Origin: Actinomycetes bacterium
GTDB taxonomy: Bacteria; Actinomycetota; Actinomycetes; Propionibacteriales; Propionibacteriaceae
Direction of reading: 5' to 3'
NCBI GenBank assembly: GCA_023443125.1
Contig: JAEZVO010000069.1
Coordinates: 1 to 24,455, forward strand
Length of the DNA: 24,455 nucleotides
Position numbers and translations under genes: made by a program. The notes under the pieces are model-generated. The model saw only the letters and a list, made by a program, of their open reading frames with translations. It did no database searches and was not told the origin of the DNA. Position 1 is the first letter of the stretch, and each line of letters opens with the position of its first letter. Positions 1-6,654 of the stretch are shown here, piece after piece.

Positions 1-2
1 TT

Positions 3-25
3 GTGTCCGAGAGAGGACTTGAACC
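3..25. repeat. Left attachment-site core (23-bp copy)
   Basis: Identical to 8730-8752 and ends in the sequence GGACTTGAACC, the complement of the tRNA-Leu T-arm. Identity stops abruptly at base 26, and base 2 also differs from the right copy. Because the left copy lacks the rest of the tRNA, it is the displaced original 3' end of the gene; bases 1-2 are chromosomal DNA beyond it. Confidence 0.88.
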
Positions 26-73
26 ACTACCGAAATAGAGCTGACTAGGCGTGATGTAGAAATCGTCCGCCCA

Positions 74-93
74 TGTGTCTATTTTGTGTCTAT
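74..93. repeat. Left integrase arm-type site pair
   Basis: Two copies of the 9-mer TGTGTCTAT with an 11-bp period (74 and 85). The identical 20-bp block recurs in the same orientation at 8616-8635, near the other element end and just upstream of the integrase gene. Paired short repeats at both ends are what arm-binding sites of a two-domain tyrosine integrase look like. The binding role is inferred. Confidence 0.6.
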
Positions 94-114
94 CCGGGCC
101 GTCGGCCCATACTC

Positions 115-159
115 TGCATTGTCTGCATACTGTGCAATGTATGCATTGTCTGCAACACA
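115..159. repeat. Five tandem 9-bp TGCA-led units
   Basis: Units begin at 115, 124, 133, 142 and 151, each starting TGCA: TGCATTGTC, TGCATACTG, TGCAATGTA, TGCATTGTC, TGCAACACA. Units 1 and 4 are identical. Another TGCA at 169 is still in phase. The array sits in the non-coding left end (26-410), between the arm sites and the serine recombinase gene. It could be iterons or binding sites for a recombinase or replication protein. It is not part of a convincing ORF. Confidence 0.7.
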
Positions 160-374
160 CAGGGGGAGTGCAGGGAATGGTGGATGGTGGTGCCTTTGAG
201 CGTGTGAGCGCCCGTTGCGGCTGTGGTTGTCGGTCGGGGATGCCATGCCGCTATCTGCCAATGGGGCTTGCTTGGGTTTCGGGTGTGGGTGGCAGTTGTT
301 GCCGTCATGGCAACGGTTGCCCGGGTTCTGTGGCCTGTCTTGGTGTGGGTGATCCACCTGTTCCTATTCCCACC

Positions 375-404
375 TTTACAAAAAGGGTTCCCTACTTGTA
401 AGAT
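375..404 (+). promoter_or_regulatory. Serine recombinase promoter with overlapping operator dyad
   Basis: A -35 box TTTACA (375-380, 5/6 to TTGACA), an 18-bp spacer and a -10 box TAAGAT (399-404) lie so that ATG 411 is 6 bp after the -10, a leaderless arrangement. The AGGGG next to the ATG is too close to serve as a normal ribosome site. A 26-bp dyad, 376-401, covers the promoter: TTACAA/TTGTAA outer arms and AGGG/CCCT inner arms around a central TT. Autorepression is inferred; the same dyad could be a recombination site. Confidence 0.6.
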
Positions 405-410
405 AGGGGC

Positions 411-1052
411 ATGAACACAACCCAAGCCCCCCTGCAGGTGATCGGCTACGTTCGCGTTTCCACCGCGAAACAGGAAGTTGGCCCCGAAGTGCAGATAGCC
501 GCACTCGAAGCCGAAGCCAAGGCCAAGGGTTGGGAGCTCACGATCTTTCGCGAGGATGCTGCAAGCGCTAAGTCGCTCGCCGGGCGTCCCGTCCTGGCGT
601 CCGCGCTCGCTGAGCTGAAGGCCGGGCGCTACGACGCGCTGGCAGTGTCGAAGCTTGACCGTCTGAGCCGTAACGTTGCCGACTTCGCTGGCATGTTGGA
701 CACGGCTAGCCGCCAGCGCTGGGCGCTTGTCTGCCTTGATCTGGGCGTGGACACCACGACGATTACGGGCGCTGCCATGGCGCAAGTCGTGTGCGCGTTT
801 GCGGAAATGGAACGCAAGCGGATTGGTGAGCGTACCCGTGAAGGGATGGCGAAGATTAAGGCCGCCACCGGTAAGCACATGGGCCGCAAGTCCGTGCTGC
901 CAGATACGACGGTGAACTACATTCACGAACTCCGCAACGACGGCCTGAGCCTGCCCAAGATTGCTGCCCGATTGACCGCTGAAGGCGTCCCCACCGCCAC
1001 AGGCGGCAAGTGGTACCCCTCCACGATTAAAAGCGTCCTAGACCGCGCCTAG
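411..1052 (+). CDS. Small serine recombinase (resolvase/invertase family)
   Basis: This 213-aa DNA site-specific recombinase has the N-terminal catalytic fold with nucleophile Ser17 in YVRVST. Conserved arginines R84 and R87 lie in KLDRLSR, followed by a long helix containing FAEMERKRIGERTREGM (residues 130-146). The C-terminal part, about 160-211, is a helix-turn-helix DNA-binding domain. Length fits the resolvase/invertase group (about 180-210 aa), not the large serine integrases. It is the only clearly rightward gene in the element and stands alone behind its own promoter. Inferred roles are resolving dimers or replication multimers of the excised element, or DNA inversion; integration is more likely the job of the tyrosine integrase at 7394-8596. 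Family assignment is firm, function is not. Confidence 0.93.
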   Translation: MNTTQAPLQVIGYVRVSTAKQEVGPEVQIAALEAEAKAKGWELTIFREDAASAKSLAGRPVLASALAELKAGRYDALAVSKLDRLSRNVADFAGMLDTASRQRWALVCLDLGVDTTTITGAAMAQVVCAFAEMERKRIGERTREGMAKIKAATGKHMGRKSVLPDTTVNYIHELRNDGLSLPKIAARLTAEGVPTATGGKWYPSTIKSVLDRA

Positions 1053-1067
1053 GGCTTCCTGGCGCGG
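1043..1067. terminator. Hairpin between convergent genes
   Basis: CCGCGCC (1043-1049) pairs with GGCGCGG (1061-1067), and AGG/CCT inside extends it to 10 bp with one bulged T and a GCTT loop. It contains the stop codon of the serine recombinase (1050-1052) and ends 2 bp before the stop of the leftward gene at 1069. There is no T tract on either strand, so termination is probable but not certain. Confidence 0.55.
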
Positions 1068-1068
1068 C

Positions 1069-1278
1069 CTAGGGGTCGCTCATCCAAAGATAGTCCGCCG
1101 CTGCATCCTCCATGCCGGGGTAGGCCTCAAACAGCGTTCCGTCCTTGCTCTCGGTGCACATGCCGTACCCGGCTTCTTCAGCCATACGGAACATGACCGC
1201 AAGCGCCTTGTCGGGGTCGAACACGAAGCCGTCCAGCGGGCCGCCCATCATCTCGAAGGGTTCGGGTTTCGTGCTCAT
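1069..1278 (-). CDS. Hypothetical 69-aa protein, last gene of primase operon
   Basis: I do not recognise a family. The 69-aa product is acidic overall, has no membrane segment, and contains MMGGPLDG near the N-terminus and a C-terminal stretch rich in Ala, Asp and Tyr. The start is supported by AAGGGGG, 4 bases before the ATG, and by ATGA overlap with the stop of the 58-aa gene upstream (1275-1451). Codon use is like that of the other element genes. It is the distal gene of the leftward operon that begins at 4074. Coding is likely; function is unknown. Confidence 0.75.
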   Translation of the reverse strand: MSTKPEPFEMMGGPLDGFVFDPDKALAVMFRMAEEAGYGMCTESKDGTLFEAYPGMEDAAADYLWMSDP

Positions 1279-1451
1279 CGTTCCCCCTTGGGTAGCTCGC
1301 CACGAAGCCCCGCAATGTAGGCGTGTAGCTGGGCGCGAAGCCGTTCGTCACCGTCTGCAGGGACTGCCTGCAGCATGGCTTCGAGTTGGGCCGCTACCTG
1401 TTCGCGCCCGGCCTTAGAGAGCTGCAGCGGCTTGTTAGTGGGGTTGTTCAT
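1275..1451 (-). CDS. Hypothetical 58-aa helical protein
   Basis: A 58-codon ORF starts at ATG 1449-1451 and stops with TGA 1275-1277, overlapping the next gene's ATG by ATGA. It begins MNNPTNKPLQLSKAGREQ and is then rich in Ala, Leu, Gln and Arg, predicted by eye to be almost entirely helical, ending in ELPKGER. Its first 17 bases overlap the end of the 38-aa gene (1435-1551). The tight chaining in one direction is the main evidence that it is real. No family recognised. Confidence 0.65.
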   Translation of the reverse strand: MNNPTNKPLQLSKAGREQVAAQLEAMLQAVPADGDERLRAQLHAYIAGLRGELPKGER

Positions 1452-1551
1452 CGTCTTGATCCTCGCAGTCCTGCAGATAGGCGTCTAGCGCCCATGGTGT
1501 CCATTCTTCGACGTCGTCAAGGTCGACGTCGGGGGTGGGGTAGGTGGTCAT
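1435..1551 (-). CDS. Hypothetical 38-aa acidic protein
   Basis: A 38-codon ORF starts at ATG 1549-1551, preceded by AGGGGGCAGC, and overlaps the primase-helicase stop by ATGA. The product is very acidic (about a third Asp/Glu), with DVDLDDVEEW in the middle and QDCEDQDDEQPH at the C-terminus. Small acidic proteins in mobile elements can be DNA mimics or inhibitors, but that is only a possibility here. Translational coupling on both sides supports coding. Confidence 0.6.
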   Translation of the reverse strand: MTTYPTPDVDLDDVEEWTPWALDAYLQDCEDQDDEQPH

Positions 1552-3548
1552 GCTGCCCCCTGCACTTCACAGCCCGGGTGCACGTTCGTTCCATCTAGCC
1601 ACCGACTTGGCTGCAGGCATTCCGGGCATACGCTCGGGCCTTCCCTTGGTGGTGGCGCGGCCTGTGGGTCGTCGAACAGCCCATCTTGTTCTAGCCCTAT
1701 CGGCTGCCTGTCCGGGCGCGACTTGGTGGCCTTCCTCGTGGGTTTGGAATCCGGCTTAGGGGTCGCCTGTGGTGGGGGTGGTGGCGCGGCCTGTGGGGGT
1801 TTGGTGTCGGCTTCCTCCAAGACCCAATACACTTTGCCCCCGAAGCCTGTACGACGGACGTTCACCCCGATTGCGTCGCGGATTTTCGCCAGCGCACGGG
1901 CATTGGTCGTGGTGATATCGAACTGAGCTAGTAGCTTCTTGCAGGCGTCGGGGGTATCGGAGCCTCCTTGCTGCAGCAGGTGTTCGCGTAGTGCTTCGAT
2001 GGCGTCCGAGTGTGGGCCTGTGCCGTCCGCGTTGTCCGCCATGATGTCAGCGGTAGAGCGTCGGCTTTCTCCCATTAGCTCGAAGCGCGCAATCTCTGTG
2101 TCCTCGCCTGCAACCTTGGTGGTGATGCTGGCGACGCGGTAGCTCAGTGATGGGATATCAACCGTGCCGTAGTTGCTCTTTTCTTGCGATAGCACGGACT
2201 CGCCGGTGTGCGCGTCGCGGGCGAACGAAATCACGGCGCGGGGCACGTCATACCAAGCACCCGAACCGGTGATCATGGAGCCCACGTCTGCAGCTTCCCC
2301 CTTGCGCAGGTGAGCAATAGCGAGCATCACAACGTTGGTTCTCTGGGCAACACCTGCCAGCGGTTCTAGCGCCTTCCTAACGTCCTTCACGTCGTTGTTG
2401 CGCAGGGTTGCATCAAGCAGGCTGGCAGCCGGGTCAAGCACCACTAGCCCAATATCGTTGCCGACGATCATCTCTTCGAGCTGGCGAGTGTCGCGGGGAA
2501 GGATAAGGCGAAGCTCTGACGATTCCCCCTCCGACGCGGTGACGCTGAACACCCTGGCAAGGTCTGCCCCCGCAGTCTCGAAGCGCGGCCGAACCGCATG
2601 CCCATAGGATTCTTCAGCGGTCACCCACAACACGTTTTTCGGGATTCCATGCATCGCGCCCGGCAAGGTGCCACGGGTGATCTGAGAGCCCAGCCAGATA
2701 GCGAACGACGACTTACCCGTGCCACCTCTACCGGCGATAACTGTCAGCTCCCCAGCGGGTATGCGCCCACCGTGTTCATCACGCCATGCCCAACGCACGG
2801 GCTTCGCTTCGATCTTCGATAGGGGAGTGAGTACAAGCCGTCTGCCCTGTGGCTCCAGCTCGAAGGGCTCCAACTCTTCCGATGTCTTACCTGCAGCAAT
2901 GTGGTCGGAAGCGTCCTTGCCTTCAGCGGCCTGAACGAACGTAAGCGACTCCGCAACTTCGGTAAGCTTGTCGTGGACGTCCCCAGCCCACTTGCGCCCC
3001 TCTTCGTCGCGGTCAACTACAGCGATCACGTTGGCCCCACGAAGGGGGGTGACGTCTACCCGGCCAAAATTCCTGGCACCCATTGGGGCGCTCGTTGCTG
3101 TCATCCCCCACACTGTGGCAACCGTGTTCGCGTCCTTCTCACCCTCAACGAGATACACAGTCTCGCCGCGCTGTACGGCTTGCTCCACTTCGCTTCGACG
3201 GTACAGCTCGCATACGGACTTGTCCCCGGACTGAGAGAACCTGGACTTGTCCCACAGTCTGCGAACCTTGCGCCCGCTGTCGTAGCGGTAATCAATATGC
3301 CCGGGCATGTCGAACAAGTCCTTGGGTGACATGTGCAGCGCTTTCATAATTGCCGCGTTCTCGCACCCGGCGAAGCAATGCAGGAGGGCTTGCCCGTCGG
3401 GCCCGTGCCGGGAGTCCGTGACGTGCAGCGAGGGCCGCTTGTCGTCATGGGCCGGGCATTGGGCCATGAAGTCAGCGTCCTTCACGTCGGCGAGGTGCGA
3501 GCCGTGAGCTTCCAGCGCGTCACGGATACGCTCAAACGCGGTCGTCAT
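1548..3548 (-). CDS. Primase-helicase (zinc finger, Toprim, RecA-like ATPase)
   Basis: This is the element's likely replication protein, 666 aa. Seen in order: an N-terminal CHC2-like zinc site (C31, H34, C58, C62); a Toprim domain with EGEKD at 135-139 and VVDRDEEG around 177-184; and a RecA/KaiC-like ATPase with Walker A GRGGTGKS (273-280) and Walker B IGLVVLD (366-372). A Pro/Lys-rich linker then leads to a C-terminal Cys pair CPEC (641-644) with C660. Known relatives are phage and satellite primase-helicases that start and unwind replication forks. The start at 3546-3548 is chosen because GGAGG precedes it and it overlaps the upstream stop by ATGA; the frame stays open further upstream, to 3680. 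Middle gene of the leftward operon. Confidence 0.92.
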   Translation of the reverse strand: MTTAFERIRDALEAHGSHLADVKDADFMAQCPAHDDKRPSLHVTDSRHGPDGQALLHCFAGCENAAIMKALHMSPKDLFDMPGHIDYRYDSGRKVRRLWDKSRFSQSGDKSVCELYRRSEVEQAVQRGETVYLVEGEKDANTVATVWGMTATSAPMGARNFGRVDVTPLRGANVIAVVDRDEEGRKWAGDVHDKLTEVAESLTFVQAAEGKDASDHIAAGKTSEELEPFELEPQGRRLVLTPLSKIEAKPVRWAWRDEHGGRIPAGELTVIAGRGGTGKSSFAIWLGSQITRGTLPGAMHGIPKNVLWVTAEESYGHAVRPRFETAGADLARVFSVTASEGESSELRLILPRDTRQLEEMIVGNDIGLVVLDPAASLLDATLRNNDVKDVRKALEPLAGVAQRTNVVMLAIAHLRKGEAADVGSMITGSGAWYDVPRAVISFARDAHTGESVLSQEKSNYGTVDIPSLSYRVASITTKVAGEDTEIARFELMGESRRSTADIMADNADGTGPHSDAIEALREHLLQQGGSDTPDACKKLLAQFDITTTNARALAKIRDAIGVNVRRTGFGGKVYWVLEEADTKPPQAAPPPPPQATPKPDSKPTRKATKSRPDRQPIGLEQDGLFDDPQAAPPPREGPSVCPECLQPSRWLDGTNVHPGCEVQGAA

Positions 3549-3892
3549 GCCGCCACCTCCTTCGAGACGCCACGCCACAGACGGCATACCCCACCGGAAC
3601 GGGTAGGTCTGCGTGAGTACGCAAACCCCACCGGCTCGATAAGCCCCTCCTTGTAGGCCGCGTTGAACATTGCCCCCCACCGGTTCGGGTGATCGCGGTC
3701 TGGAAGCCCCAACTCTGTGAGCGTGTAGGCGTCGAACGCCTCACCCGTTTTCGCCAGTGTCTCAATGCCCCGACGGGCACAATCCGCCCACCACGTATCA
3801 GCGTCCGGATCGGCCAAGTGATCCCTTGCGCCGGGTTCATCGATAACGAGCATGGGCAGCAGGTCATCTTGATAACTGTCGCGCATGGCCAT
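3545..3892 (-). CDS. Hypothetical 115-aa protein between xis-like gene and primase
   Basis: Family not recognised. The 115-aa product has an acidic N-terminal third with DPDADTWWADCARRG, then DAYTLTELGLPDRDHPNRWG and a following helix/strand pattern that looks like a winged-helix fold (about 50-112). A small DNA-binding or helicase-loading role beside the primase would fit, but this is inference. The start at 3890-3892 overlaps the HTH gene stop as TGATG, and the stop overlaps the primase start as ATGA, so all three genes are translationally coupled. The open frame extends upstream to 4324, but that extension overlaps the HTH gene and reads as low-complexity Arg-rich sequence. Confidence 0.8.
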   Translation of the reverse strand: MAMRDSYQDDLLPMLVIDEPGARDHLADPDADTWWADCARRGIETLAKTGEAFDAYTLTELGLPDRDHPNRWGAMFNAAYKEGLIEPVGFAYSRRPTRSGGVCRLWRGVSKEVAA

Positions 3893-4074
3893 CACCGCCC
3901 GGACATGTAGGCGTCGAACTCGTTCAAGTCGATTCGTACGGCACGCCCGACGGCATAGCGCTTCAGCAGCCCTTGGGCTAGCAGCTTGTCGATGGTGCGC
4001 ACGGACACGCCCGCATACTTTGCGGCTTCTTGCTTCGACGCATAGGAGCGACGGTTGGTGTTCTTCAACTGCAT
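3892..4074 (-). CDS. Excisionase-like HTH protein
   Basis: This 60-aa protein is almost entirely a MerR/AlpA-type winged HTH: SKQEAAKYAGVSVRTIDKLL (residues 13-32) is the helix-turn-helix, and GRAVRIDLNEFDAYM (43-57) the wing and following helix. Known members of this excisionase-family fold either direct tyrosine integrases to excise or act as AlpA/Stl-like activators in phage satellites. It is the first gene of the leftward operon, so it could couple excision to replication-gene expression. The ribosome site is GGGGG, 10 bases before the ATG, somewhat far. A 217-bp gap lies upstream. Confidence 0.85.
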   Translation of the reverse strand: MQLKNTNRRSYASKQEAAKYAGVSVRTIDKLLAQGLLKRYAVGRAVRIDLNEFDAYMSGR

Positions 4075-4212
4075 GGGAAGTAAACCCCCGTGGTTTCAGC
4101 GGGTGAGCTTCCGCCCACCCCATTACGGATGTCTTGCTTCCCCGTGCCCATCTGTGGGATTGGTTGAAGAACCGGGCATGTGATCGGCTCGGTGTCTGCC
4201 CCCGCTCTCCGG

Positions 4213-4244
4213 GGTAGCACAGTGACGAACCGTTGTGCGCTACC
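4213..4244. repeat. Inverted repeat in 4075-4292 gap
   Basis: GGTAGCACA (4213-4221) pairs with TGTG-CTACC (4234-4244, two extra bases bulged) across a 12-base loop. It lies 49 bases past the stop of the 342-aa gene and about 140 bases upstream of the HTH gene, both leftward. It may end the first transcript or be an operator for the second. No T run follows on the minus strand. I see no clear promoter in this gap. Confidence 0.45.
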
Positions 4245-4292
4245 GAGAATACCACCGAGCCACCACGAAAGACGCGAGCCCCCAGCGGCGTG

Positions 4293-5321
4293 TCATTCAC
4301 GTTTTCTGCCCCCTTGCTGCGCAATGATCACCACAGCTTTACGCCGGTAGGTTTCGATCTTTCTATACACCACGTCTTTACCCACAGACACCGGGCCACA
4401 TTTGCAGTCCAAATCAACACGCCCGTCGCGCCCGGCCCAAGTGGCCCCAACCTCGCAAAAACCGGGCAACGACACGCTTATAAACGCTGAACGTTTAATT
4501 CTGAATTCGCCTTCCCCAGTGAAGGGCAATTTGAGCTCTAGCCAATGCTTCGATCTAGGGCGTAGCGGCACGAGAACGTAGCGCTCAAAGTCCGCCACAC
4601 GGTACGGGTTCGCAGTCTCTGGCATGCTGTAGTCCCTGCGGTCTTCAAAGTCCGTGGGGAGCGCGAAGACTTGGGCGGCCAAATGCCCCCGTGTGCAGCG
4701 GATATCCGCGATATGAGCAAGGCCGCGGATGGGGTTCTTCCTGTCGCCCGTAAAGCGCCTCAGAACCGCGCTTAGGGGGTACTGTGACACCTTCCCCAGC
4801 TGTCCGAGTGCTACCCGGTCTTCAAGCGTCCACTCGGATTCATCCGGGGGAATGGATAACAGCTTCGGTTCTGGTTCCTCGTAGTGTTCGTGCCGTAATC
4901 TACTCACCTTCGCAGATAATGCTATTGCCCTCCTAGCATCCTTGGGTGTCGCAAATATCGTTGAGCGGTACGTTCCATTTCCCTGCATGAGCGAAACAGG
5001 ATGAACACTTGTAGGTGTCGGGTAGTCGTTCCAAGAAATGTCAAACCAAACCGTAAGGGGTCGTGTGGCGTCACCTTGCGGCTTGGTGAGAAACGGGATC
5101 TCCAACGACTCTGCAATTTCCAGTCCCTGCTCATACCTCTTTTGTTTGAATGCTCTGTAACGCTTGAACCATTCGGAATCTGCCTTCAAATAGTGCGTGA
5201 GCGCTTCGAGATACTCAGCGGGGGTTGCGGCCTGTGTCGGCTCGGGCGTGGCCGGGCGCGATTCGTCGGGGTTCGGCCTGCGTGGCCTAACCCTGCGTCG
5301 TGGTGAGTGCTCTTCGCTCAT
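4293..5321 (-). CDS. Unknown 342-aa element protein
   Basis: I do not recognise this protein. The N-terminus is very basic and disordered-looking (SPRRRVRPRRPNP, then Pro/Thr-rich to about residue 35). Next comes a helical segment with charged residues, YLKADSEWFKRYRAFKQKR (about 42-62), then a mixed alpha/beta body. The only cysteines stand out in the C-terminal half, including DLDCKCG near residue 313. The start at 5319-5321 is chosen for AAGGAAGGG upstream; the open frame continues to 5456 but that part overlaps the next gene. No ATPase, nuclease or membrane motif is evident. It is flanked by gaps of 58 bp and 218 bp and is transcribed with the replication genes. A DNA-binding or origin-recognition role is possible, unproven. 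Confidence 0.8.
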   Translation of the reverse strand: MSEEHSPRRRVRPRRPNPDESRPATPEPTQAATPAEYLEALTHYLKADSEWFKRYRAFKQKRYEQGLEIAESLEIPFLTKPQGDATRPLTVWFDISWNDYPTPTSVHPVSLMQGNGTYRSTIFATPKDARRAIALSAKVSRLRHEHYEEPEPKLLSIPPDESEWTLEDRVALGQLGKVSQYPLSAVLRRFTGDRKNPIRGLAHIADIRCTRGHLAAQVFALPTDFEDRRDYSMPETANPYRVADFERYVLVPLRPRSKHWLELKLPFTGEGEFRIKRSAFISVSLPGFCEVGATWAGRDGRVDLDCKCGPVSVGKDVVYRKIETYRRKAVVIIAQQGGRKRE

Positions 5322-5379
5322 TGCCTGCCCTTCCTTGTGGTGCCCCCGCCAGTTTGCCGCCACCGGCGGGGAGCGTTTT

Positions 5380-5934
5380 CTATGCCTCAATCTGACTGAG
5401 AATGTCGCCGAACATGCCCGCGATATCAACGCCGCCTGCGTGAGCTGCCTTCGCAATGTTTGTCAGCAGTGTCCTCAGCTCGCTAAGTGGGACTAAGAAC
5501 GGTTCATCCAACAGCAACTCTGGTGGTTGCCCGTCAAACACGCTGAGAGATACGCACGTGGGCCCTTGCCCGAAGGTCACTTCGTGCGCTTCGACTCCGT
5601 CAAAATCCCACACATGCCGACGGCACCATGCCGGGCAGTTAGGGGAAGCTGGCCCTGGGGCTATTCGTGCCTGGTTGTTCATCGTGCCAACCCCCCCGTA
5701 GGTGGCGTGCGTGCCCAGAACCGTGGCCGTGATCTCCTGAATCACGGCGATACCGTCATCCCTGCCCTGTGTGTAGTGGGAGTCGCCACCGTCTCGTAGC
5801 TCAATGCGCAGGATGGTTAGCAGCGTGTCAGCGAGCGCATAGAGCGCTTGCCCGTCGTCGTCGGTGCGGCCTGTGGTGGCGTTGCGTATCTGGCTGCACA
5901 GACTCTGTGCGTCGGTGATATTGAACGTGGACAT
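5380..5934 (-). CDS. DUF6907-like protein with CPAWC motif
   Basis: This 184-aa protein has a helical N-terminal half (ITDAQSLCSQIRNA; ALADTLLTILRIELRDGG) and a C-terminal half containing NCPAWCRRHVWD (99-110) followed by beta strands and a helical tail. CPxWC followed by His is the hallmark of a family of small actinobacterial proteins I know as DUF6907, whose function is unknown; metal binding by Cys and His is plausible. The start is backed by AAGGAGG 7 bases before the ATG. A second possible start at 5680-5682 (GGGGGG upstream) would yield only the CPAWC domain, so either an internal start or a fusion of two small genes is possible. It ends 58 bp before the 342-aa gene and may share its transcript. 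Confidence 0.75.
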   Translation of the reverse strand: MSTFNITDAQSLCSQIRNATTGRTDDDGQALYALADTLLTILRIELRDGGDSHYTQGRDDGIAVIQEITATVLGTHATYGGVGTMNNQARIAPGPASPNCPAWCRRHVWDFDGVEAHEVTFGQGPTCVSLSVFDGQPPELLLDEPFLVPLSELRTLLTNIAKAAHAGGVDIAGMFGDILSQIEA

Positions 5935-5976
5935 GTCGTTGTCCTCCTTGCTAGTTGTTCAGGTCGGCCGCTGCCT

Positions 5977-6007
5977 TGTTCAAGGGCAAGGGCCGGGCGC
6001 TTGAACA
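5977..6007. repeat. Inverted repeat upstream of the CPAWC gene
   Basis: Perfect 8-bp arms TGTTCAAG (5977-5984) and CTTGAACA (6000-6007) are separated by 15 bp, in the leader of the leftward gene at 5934. Could be an operator or an mRNA hairpin. Confidence 0.5.
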
Positions 6008-6046
6008 CCCGTAGCAAGTCGGGCCCGACGCTTTCCCCCGAAGGGT

Positions 6047-6074
6047 CTTGTATGACGCCAGACGCCCGGCTCAA
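6047..6074 (-). promoter_or_regulatory. Possible promoter for CPAWC gene
   Basis: On the minus strand TTGAGC (plus 6069-6074) and TACAAG (plus 6047-6052), each 4/6 to consensus, are 16 bp apart. They lie just past the terminator at 6081-6104, where a new leftward transcript would be expected to begin. Moderate match only. Confidence 0.35.
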
Positions 6075-6080
6075 TAGCCG

Positions 6081-6104
6081 AAAAAACCGCCCAACGGGAG
6101 CGGT
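6081..6104 (-). terminator. Intrinsic terminator, leftward
   Basis: Reading the minus strand, ACCGC pairs with GCGGT (plus 6086-6090/6100-6104), with two further G-C pairs inside past a bulge, and the stem is followed by six T (plus 6081-6086). A second hairpin, CGGCT/AGCCG (6067-6080), follows. Another stem, AGCGG/CCGCT (6099-6111), overlaps the first and would compete with it. This is the clearest classical terminator in the window and implies leftward transcription through 6110 and above. Confidence 0.75.
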
Positions 6105-6126
6105 AGCCGCTTGCTATCAGGTGTGT

Positions 6127-6387
6127 TCAGCACCTGCAAGGAAGATAGCACGCCAGCGGCCATGCCATGCAATCGGGGCAAGAATAGTTGGACATGGCGA
6201 CAAGGTGGCCCACCTCGTGAGCATCCCCCGGCGTTGTCGACGACGTGCAGGCCGGGGGTACCCACGGTCTGGGTAGCCCTGCAAGGGGGGGTACGCAAAC
6301 GACGATCCCCTTGCGGTTTCCGTCTGTCAGGCAGACGGTATTCAGCGGAAGGGGGTAGGGAATCACGACCGCCTTCAAGGGGGTCAC
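6127..6387 (-). CDS. Possible small Cys-rich protein (uncertain)
   Basis: An 86-codon ORF starts at GTG 6385-6387, with AAAGGGGG 9 bases upstream, and ends 23 bp before the terminator. The C-terminus is Cys-rich: MSNYSCPDCMAW then CYLPCRC, which could bind metal. The ribosome site forms one arm of the 6377-6403 hairpin, so translation would be gated by RNA structure. Third-position GC is moderate, roughly 73%, which neither proves nor excludes coding. An overlapping ORF (6071-6625, 184 codons) looks worse. No family recognised. Confidence 0.35.
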   Translation of the reverse strand: MTPLKAVVIPYPLPLNTVCLTDGNRKGIVVCVPPLAGLPRPWVPPACTSSTTPGDAHEVGHLVAMSNYSCPDCMAWPLACYLPCRC

Positions 6388-6625
6388 TTCGCGTTACCCC
6401 CTTTGCCGTGACGCGGCCCTGAAACAGACCAAGCGGCCTGCATATCGTGGGCAACCACCTGCACGGCACAGGTAGTTGCTGCATCCACATGAGGGGGATA
6501 CGCGCCATCTGGGTACCCTTCGCCGGGTGTGGCGTGGCTCTATGCGAGCGTGGCCCAAGTGGCCCGACCAACTCCCCAGACTCAGGCGCTATTTGAGCGC
6601 CTACGCCTTCCGTACAGCCAGCCAA

Positions 6626-6654
6626 GGGGCAGGAGGGGGTAGGGGCACCCGGGG
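6626..6654 (+). other. Potential G-quadruplex motif
   Basis: Four runs of at least four G (6626-6629, 6635-6639, 6642-6645, 6651-6654) with loops of 5, 2 and 5 bases on the plus strand. The complementary RNA strand is C-rich and contains CCTCCT. This fits the usual G-quadruplex pattern. Formation would need testing. Confidence 0.6.

Noticed and set aside
1..25. Truncated second tRNA gene at the left edge
   Set aside because: Only the 23-bp att core is shared with tRNA-Leu; the rest of the tRNA is absent, so it is an attachment-site copy rather than a gene remnant.
115..177. CRISPR array or microsatellite gene
   Set aside because: Units are 9 bp with no spacers, so not CRISPR; the Cys/His/Leu-rich peptide read through it is a by-product of the 9-bp period.
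90..926. 278-codon leftward ORF opposite the serine recombinase
   Set aside because: Overlaps a firmly identified recombinase and the TGCA repeat array; His/Arg/Gly-rich translation typical of a shadow frame.
3893..4324. Upstream extension of the 115-aa gene (259-codon frame)
   Set aside because: Overlaps the HTH gene and reads as Arg-rich nonsense; the TGATG overlap start at 3892 is better.
6071..6625. 184-codon leftward ORF in the structured region
   Set aside because: Frame runs through every hairpin and nearly to the terminator, has Pro/Arg/Gly-rich composition, no ribosome site and no recognisable domain; the 6127-6387 frame is a better, still weak, candidate.
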